From Acidobacteriota bacterium (GTDB lineage Bacteria; Acidobacteriota; Vicinamibacteria; Vicinamibacterales; SCN-69-37): 32,615 nt of DNA. Every line of letters starts with the position of its first letter. Position 1 is the stretch's first letter. Shown in pieces: positions 28,357 to 32,615 of the stretch. A program made the position numbers and the translations under genes. The notes beneath the pieces were generated by a model that was not told the origin of the DNA, searched no databases, and saw only the letters and a program-made list of their open reading frames with translations. The stretch is taken from positions 1-32,615 of the forward strand of contig JABMNV010000029.1 of NCBI GenBank assembly GCA_013203475.1, written 5' to 3'.

Positions 28357-28653
28357 CTAATCGACTTTTTTTTCGGCAGTCTCGTCGGCCGAGATCCGCA
28401 GCGACTTGAGAAACCGGCGGTCGTTGGCCGTCATCTCCACAGGCGCCGGCGCCGACGGCACCTGTGCCAACGCTTGGGTGGTCGTCCCCTGTCCCCAGTT
28501 GACAAATCCGATCGCCGCCTCAAGGGACAACGTCAGATCAAAGCCGGCGTCACGCGCCTTCTCGCGGCAGGTTTCCACACGCCCATCACCGCCAACGGCT
28601 GCGGAAATCGCTTCCACAAGATCGCGCGCCAGTTGGTTTATTACCGGATCCAT
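28357..28653 (-). CDS. Small conserved-looking hypothetical protein
   Basis: A 98-residue protein that I cannot assign. It starts MDPVINQLARDLVEAISAAVGGDGRVETCREKA, which looks helical. A middle segment ends LSLEAAIGFVNWGQG. A charged C-terminal part includes TANDRRFLKSLRISADE and a lysine-rich end. No signal peptide or membrane span is visible. The ATG has a strong GGAGG ribosome-binding site 5 nt upstream, supporting a real gene. It is single, convergent with gpmA and divergent from the mutase gene with a 59-bp gap. Composition is like its neighbours. Confidence 0.7.
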   Translation of the reverse strand: MDPVINQLARDLVEAISAAVGGDGRVETCREKARDAGFDLTLSLEAAIGFVNWGQGTTTQALAQVPSAPAPVEMTANDRRFLKSLRISADETAEKKVD

Positions 28654-28708
28654 AAAACCTCCCCAGCCGCCCCGAGCGGGAAAAGTGTGGGGATTGTACC
28701 AAAAACGC

Positions 28709-28714
28709 TAGAAT
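28709..28714 (+). promoter_or_regulatory. Putative -10 box for the methylmalonyl-CoA mutase gene
   Basis: TAGAAT (5/6 match) ends 7 nt before an in-frame GTG at 28722, the same hexamer and spacing as before purD. The annotated ATG at 28713 overlaps the box itself. If the box is real, translation starts at the GTG on a leaderless or nearly leaderless mRNA. No clear -35 hexamer is seen. Confidence 0.4.
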
Positions 28715-30224
28715 GCGGCGAGTGCCTGCGGCTGAATTTCCCGGTGTTTTTCCGTTCACACGCGGTATTCAACCCACGATGTACCGTGGCCGCCTGTGGA
28801 CCATGCGGCAGTACGCCGGTTTTGGAACAGCCGCCGAGTCCAATGCCCGCTACCGCTACCTGCTCGAACAAGGCGTCAGCGGCCTGAGTGTGGCCTTCGA
28901 TCTCCCTACGCAGATGGGCTACGACTCGGACCATCCGTTGGCCGCAGGCGAGGTGGGCCGCGTCGGCGTCGCGATCGACTCGGTCGACGACATGGCCACA
29001 CTTTTTGACGGCATCCCCCTGGGCGATGTGTCCACGTCGATGACAATTAACGCCACAGCCATCATCCTGCTGGCTATGTACGTGGCGGTCGCACGACAAC
29101 AAGGTGTGCCGCTCGCCCGCCTCTCAGGCACGATCCAGAACGACATCCTGAAGGAGTACATCGCGCGAGGCACGTACATCTACCCACCGCGCCACTCGCT
29201 CCGGATCGTCACTGACATTTTTGCCTGGTGCGAACGTGAACTGCCGCACTGGAACACGATCTCGATCAGCGGCTACCACATTCGTGAGGCCGGCTCGACC
29301 GCCGTCCAGGAAGTGGCGTTCACGCTGGCCAACGCAATTGCGTACGTGGAATCGGCGGTGGCTGCGGGCCTCGACGTGGACCAGTTCGGCCAGCGACTGT
29401 CGTTCTTCTTCGCAGCCCACAACAATTTCCTCGAAGAGATCGCAAAGTTTCGTGCCGCCCGTCGCCTTTGGGCCAGACTCATGCGCGAACGATTCGGCGC
29501 GACCAATCCACGGGCGCTGCACCTGCGATTTCATACTCAGACGGGCGGGTCCACCTTGACCGCTCAGCAACCAGACAACAACGTCGTCCGCGTCGCCCTG
29601 CAGGCGCTGGCAGCGATTCTCGGCGGTACGCAGTCGCTCCACTGCAATGGGCGAGACGAGGCATTGGCGCTCCCCACTGAGGACGCCGCACGGCTCGCCC
29701 TGCGAACCCAGCAAGTCATCGCCGCCGAAACCGGAGTGACCAATACCGTGGACCCGGTCGGCGGAGCCTGGGCCATTGAGGAACAAACCGATGCGATCGA
29801 AAGGGAGGCGCTCGCCCTCATCACTCGCATCGACGAAGCCGGTGGCACGATCGCGGCGATCGAGGCCGGCCAGATTCAGCGGCACATTCAAGACGCCGCC
29901 TACGCCGCGCAACTCGCTATCGACCGCGAAGAGACCATCGTCGTCGGTGTCAACCGTTTCGACACAGACGAAGCGTCACCGATCGAGGTCCTGCAGGTGG
30001 ATCCCGACGGCGAACACCAACAAGCCGCCAGGCTCAAGACCATGCGGGCCCGGCGGGACGGCCACGCGTGCCACGCCGCGCTCACGGCGCTGACGGTCGC
30101 CGCACAAGGCACAACCAACCTCGTCCCCCTCGTGCTGGCTGCTGTGGAGGCCCACGCAACCCTTGGCGAGATTTCAGACACGCTCCGCAGCGTGTTCGGC
30201 GAGCACCGTGAACTCCACGTCTAA
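28713..30224 (+). CDS. Methylmalonyl-CoA mutase large (catalytic) subunit without B12 domain
   Basis: A 503-residue TIM-barrel half of an adenosylcobalamin-dependent acyl-CoA mutase. Motifs run [102 protein letters not shown] (substrate His188) and [20 protein letters not shown]. Tyr34 and Arg151 correspond to Tyr89 and Arg207 of the Propionibacterium enzyme, which bind the methylmalonyl carboxylate; isobutyryl-CoA mutases have Phe and Gln there. The roughly 130-residue cobalamin-binding domain (DxHxxG) is absent, so a separate small subunit is required and is not in this window. Start is ATG 28713 or GTG 28722. It overlaps the following ABC gene by 17 nt. Confidence 0.92.
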   Translation: MRRVPAAEFPGVFPFTRGIQPTMYRGRLWTMRQYAGFGTAAESNARYRYLLEQGVSGLSVAFDLPTQMGYDSDHPLAAGEVGRVGVAIDSVDDMATLFDGIPLGDVSTSMTINATAIILLAMYVAVARQQGVPLARLSGTIQNDILKEYIARGTYIYPPRHSLRIVTDIFAWCERELPHWNTISISGYHIREAGSTAVQEVAFTLANAIAYVESAVAAGLDVDQFGQRLSFFFAAHNNFLEEIAKFRAARRLWARLMRERFGATNPRALHLRFHTQTGGSTLTAQQPDNNVVRVALQALAAILGGTQSLHCNGRDEALALPTEDAARLALRTQQVIAAETGVTNTVDPVGGAWAIEEQTDAIEREALALITRIDEAGGTIAAIEAGQIQRHIQDAAYAAQLAIDREETIVVGVNRFDTDEASPIEVLQVDPDGEHQQAARLKTMRARRDGHACHAALTALTVAAQGTTNLVPLVLAAVEAHATLGEISDTLRSVFGEHRELHV

Positions 30225-31206
30225 GCCCCCTCTGCTTCGTGTGGACGGACTCCGCACGGTCTTCGCACTCCCCGATGGCCGGGAGGTCGCCGCCGTCTCT
30301 GATGTCTCGCTCGCCCTGAATGCAGGAGAAACGCTGGGCCTGGTCGGTGAGTCTGGCAGCGGAAAGTCCGTGACGGCCCTGTCGATCTTGCGACTGGTCA
30401 TGCCCCCAGGACGTATCGCGGCGGGCCGCATCCACTTCGACGGACAGGACATTCTGGCGCTCGACGAGGCGGCACTGCGGACCATTCGTGGGCGGAAGAT
30501 TGGGTTCATCTTTCAGGAGCCCATGGTGGCCCTCAACCCGGTCTACACGATCGGGCAGCAAATCGCTGAGACGCTGGCCGTCCACAGGATTGCACGCGGT
30601 GCCGCCGCGCGCGCAAAGGCTATCCAGTGGCTCGAGGCCGCACGTGTTCCTGACGCGGCGCGTCGCGCGACCGAATATCCACACCAGTTGAGCGGTGGAC
30701 TCAGACAGCGCGCCATGATCGCGCTGGCCCTGTGCGCCGAGCCGTCACTGGTGATTGCCGATGAACCCACCACGGCGCTCGACGTCACGGTGCAAGCGGA
30801 AATTCTTGACCTGCTTCGAGAGTTGCGGGCGTCGTTGGGCCTGGCACTGCTCCTCATCACCCACGACCTGGGTGTGGTGGCGGAAATGGCCGACCGAGTC
30901 GCCGTCATGTACGGCGGGCGCATCGTCGAGGACGGCCCCGTCGGCGACGTCTTCCGCACACCGGCGCACCCCTACACACAGGGGCTGTTGGCCTGCCTGC
31001 CGGGCACCAGCGACGGTCGGCGTCTGACGGTCATTCCAGGGACGGTTCCGTCGCTCGGTCAGTTCCCGGCAGGCTGTGCGTTTGCGCCACGGTGTCCTCA
31101 CCGACTTGGCGCCTGCGACGTCGCGCCCCCAGCGACGACGTCGATTGGCGCGGATCGTCGTGTCCGATGCGTCCTCCACGAGTCAGCGACCGGAGTCACC
31201 TCATGA
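30208..31206 (+). CDS. Opp/Dpp-type ABC transporter ATP-binding protein (D-like)
   Basis: A 332-residue ATPase of the oligopeptide/dipeptide/nickel importer family, acting at the inner face of the cytoplasmic membrane. Walker A is GESGSGKS at 47-54. The Q-loop is [11 protein letters not shown], the signature is LSGGLRQR near 160, Walker B is [12 protein letters not shown] and the switch is THDLGVV. The C-terminal [15 protein letters not shown] extension is typical of OppD/DppD. Start chosen: GTG at 30208 ([14 protein letters not shown]), 17 nt inside the mutase gene; a TTG at 30163 would add 15 non-conserved residues. It is followed directly by its heterodimer partner. No permease or substrate-binding protein gene is in the window, so the substrate is open. 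Confidence 0.93.
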   Translation: MNSTSKPPLLRVDGLRTVFALPDGREVAAVSDVSLALNAGETLGLVGESGSGKSVTALSILRLVMPPGRIAAGRIHFDGQDILALDEAALRTIRGRKIGFIFQEPMVALNPVYTIGQQIAETLAVHRIARGAAARAKAIQWLEAARVPDAARRATEYPHQLSGGLRQRAMIALALCAEPSLVIADEPTTALDVTVQAEILDLLRELRASLGLALLLITHDLGVVAEMADRVAVMYGGRIVEDGPVGDVFRTPAHPYTQGLLACLPGTSDGRRLTVIPGTVPSLGQFPAGCAFAPRCPHRLGACDVAPPATTSIGADRRVRCVLHESATGVTS

Positions 31207-32081
31207 CGCCACTCCTCCGGGTGTCGCACCTCGTGAAGGAATTCGGAGGCAGCGGCTGGCTCCGCCAGCGCACCACTGTGCGGGCGGTCAACGACGTCTC
31301 CTTCGACGTCAGAGCTGGAGAGACGTTTGGTCTGGTCGGTGAATCAGGCTGCGGAAAGACCACCACAGGTCGGTGCATCCTCCGTTTGATCGAGCCGACG
31401 TCAGGTGAGGTGACGTTCAAAGGCACGAACCTGGCCACACTCAATTCGCACGACTTGCGCCTGGCACGGCGAGACCTGCAGATTGTATTTCAGGATCCGT
31501 ATTCGTCACTCAATCCGCGCATGCGTGTGGGGGCGATCGTCGAAGAACCGCTGATTATCCATAAGATCGGCAACAAGAGCGAACGGGCGACTCGAGTAGC
31601 GGAGCTCTTCACCCTGGTCGGACTCGATCCCGCGCACGGGTCCAAGTTTCCACATGAGTTCAGTGGAGGCCAGCGTCAACGTATCGGCCTGGCCCGAGCC
31701 CTGGCCCTCAATCCTTCACTCATCATTGCCGACGAACCCGTGTCGGCCCTCGACGTGTCGGTACAGGCCCAGGTCGTCAATCTCCTTCAGGAACTGCAGG
31801 CACGACTCGGCCTCACCTACTTGTTCATCGCGCACGACCTCCGCCTTGTCCGACAGGTGTGCGACCGCGTGGCAGTGATGTACAGAGGTCGAATCGTGGA
31901 GGTGGCACCGGCGGATGAGCTCTTTCTGGACCCGGCTCACGCCTACACTCAGGCGCTGCTCTCGGCCGTCCCACGTGTTGATCCGGCAGATCGAACAGTA
32001 CGGGTGGTGTTTGACCACGAGGCGTATCAGGCAGAACCCCTGCGGGAAATCAGCCCGGGCCATCTAGCGGCCCTGCGCTGA
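31203..32081 (+). CDS. Opp/Dpp-type ABC transporter ATP-binding protein (F-like)
   Basis: A 292-residue partner ATPase. It begins [20 protein letters not shown] and includes the [17 protein letters not shown] stretch usual for OppF/DppF. Walker A is GESGCGKT at 46-53, the Q-loop is [13 protein letters not shown], the signature is FSGGQRQR, Walker B is [12 protein letters not shown] and the switch is AHDLRLV. It ends [14 protein letters not shown] as in the family and lacks the Cys-rich end of the D-like partner. The ATG at 31203 overlaps the upstream stop as ATGA, so the two ATPases are translationally coupled and should form a heterodimer. No permease genes follow within the remaining 530 bp. 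Confidence 0.93.
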   Translation: MTPLLRVSHLVKEFGGSGWLRQRTTVRAVNDVSFDVRAGETFGLVGESGCGKTTTGRCILRLIEPTSGEVTFKGTNLATLNSHDLRLARRDLQIVFQDPYSSLNPRMRVGAIVEEPLIIHKIGNKSERATRVAELFTLVGLDPAHGSKFPHEFSGGQRQRIGLARALALNPSLIIADEPVSALDVSVQAQVVNLLQELQARLGLTYLFIAHDLRLVRQVCDRVAVMYRGRIVEVAPADELFLDPAHAYTQALLSAVPRVDPADRTVRVVFDHEAYQAEPLREISPGHLAALR

Positions 32082-32207
32082 CACGACAGGCCGATTCACG
32101 GTCAAGAAACACCAAGAGCGCTGGGGAGCCCCAATACCGTCCATCCCACACTGTGAGACAGACCGACCACTTTCGCAACCGTCGTCGCGGAGGGGCCGCT
32201 ACGGACG

Positions 32208-32432
32208 CTACCGCGATGACTTCGACTTCGATGACTTTGCCGAGGTCGACGACTTGCTGCTGCTCTTTGCCGACTTCGTGCTCTGCTTAGTGACGTCGTC
32301 ACACGACGTTCCGCCGTCCTTGGACGACTTGCCCGAGGCTTTAGCCGACGTCTTCGTGCTTGAACCGTCGTCGTTCACGTCGCAGGGGTCTGTCGGCGGG
32401 GGTGGCGGACCGCTCGGATCACAGCTCCACAC
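32208..32432 (-). CDS. Doubtful Ser/Lys-rich small ORF
   Basis: A possible 74-residue protein from GTG at 32432. A short segment with a Pro run (GPPPPPTDPCDVNDDGSS) is followed by about 50 residues that are almost only Ser, Lys, Thr and Ala (STKSAKSSSKSSTSAKSSK). An in-frame TAA stands four codons upstream, and no ribosome-binding site is seen before the GTG. It could be a short basic tail protein, the relic 3' end of a longer surface protein broken by stop codons, or chance coding. I do not recognise a family. Confidence 0.3.
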   Translation of the reverse strand: MWSCDPSGPPPPPTDPCDVNDDGSSTKTSAKASGKSSKDGGTSCDDVTKQSTKSAKSSSKSSTSAKSSKSKSSR

Positions 32433-32615
32433 GGTGAGCGGTTAGGTTTCGCGGCCCGTCTTGCTCGGGCTCGCGTGCATCGTCACGATGCGCGGATAAC
32501 CGAACCCAGAGGTACCAAAGGGGATGTCCCGTCGGCTGTTGAAATTCAGCGGCGGCTCGGTTGACGGTGGCTTTTATGCGACATTCTTCTCGGCGCTGAC
32601 AAGTCCGAGCTGACG
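32433..32615. other. Terminal stretch without a recognisable gene
   Basis: No supported gene on either strand. In the minus-strand frame that continues upstream from the Ser/Lys-rich ORF, a readable stretch (LNFNSRRDIPFGTSGFGYP near 32530-32480) lies between two TAA codons. It may be the relic of a coding region, but I cannot name it. The 126 bp between the ABC gene stop at 32081 and 32208 also hold nothing I can support. Confidence 0.3.

Noticed and set aside
29124-29912. Minus-strand open frame opposite the methylmalonyl-CoA mutase gene
   Set aside because: The mutase motifs on the plus strand are unambiguous, and the antisense product is low in family-like features.

Overview
The window is GC-rich, very densely packed bacterial chromosomal DNA with no mobile elements, CRISPR arrays, rRNA or tRNA genes that I can see. 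Gene content and domain style point to an Acidobacteriota-like organism, perhaps the Vicinamibacteria. The indicators are separate PurS/PurQ/PurL subunits, an outer-membrane barrel with a carboxypeptidase-regulatory-like N-terminal domain, a PDZ plus multi-TM histidine kinase with an NtrC-type regulator, and runs of GT4 glycosyltransferases. This placement is an inference from gene content, not from a marker phylogeny.

Region 1 (1-11650, mostly minus strand) is a purine biosynthesis block. One tightly overlapping transcription unit reads M16 peptidase - purB - purS - purQ - purL - purF - exported HEAT-repeat protein - purM (cut by the window edge). Almost every junction is a 4-nt ATGA overlap. 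A second unit, purD - purE, lies further upstream. rlmN, on the plus strand, separates the two units. Together these genes cover most of the route from PRPP to AMP/IMP; purN, purC and purH are not in the window.

Region 2 (11651-19703, plus strand) starts with rpsU, followed by a clear hairpin terminator, then an orphan STAS-domain protein with its own likely promoter. Next comes a cell-surface glycan cluster: a UbiA-family polyprenyl-phosphate phosphoribosyltransferase, a coiled-coil protein with an 11-arginine tract, and four GT4 glycosyltransferases. The four form two paralogous pairs in the order A-B-B'-A', and the last has a basic repeat tail.

Region 3 (19727-26113, minus strand) encodes an outer-membrane beta-barrel protein, then a large membrane histidine kinase and a sigma-54-activating response regulator. 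Kinase and regulator overlap by one base. A good sigma70-type promoter (TTGACA-N17-TACCAT) precedes the barrel gene and forces its start codon downstream.

Region 4 (26290-32081, mostly plus strand) holds enolase and 2,3-BPG-dependent phosphoglycerate mutase (coupled), a small convergent hypothetical gene, a methylmalonyl-CoA mutase large subunit without its B12 domain, and two Opp/Dpp-type ABC ATPases. The last 530 bp contain only a doubtful Ser/Lys-rich minus-strand ORF.

I did not find a convincing new defence or mobile system. The most unusual items are the A-B-B'-A' glycosyltransferase cluster with its low-complexity basic proteins, the exported HEAT protein inside the purine operon, and the repeated TAGAAT-N7-start arrangement that suggests leaderless transcripts.
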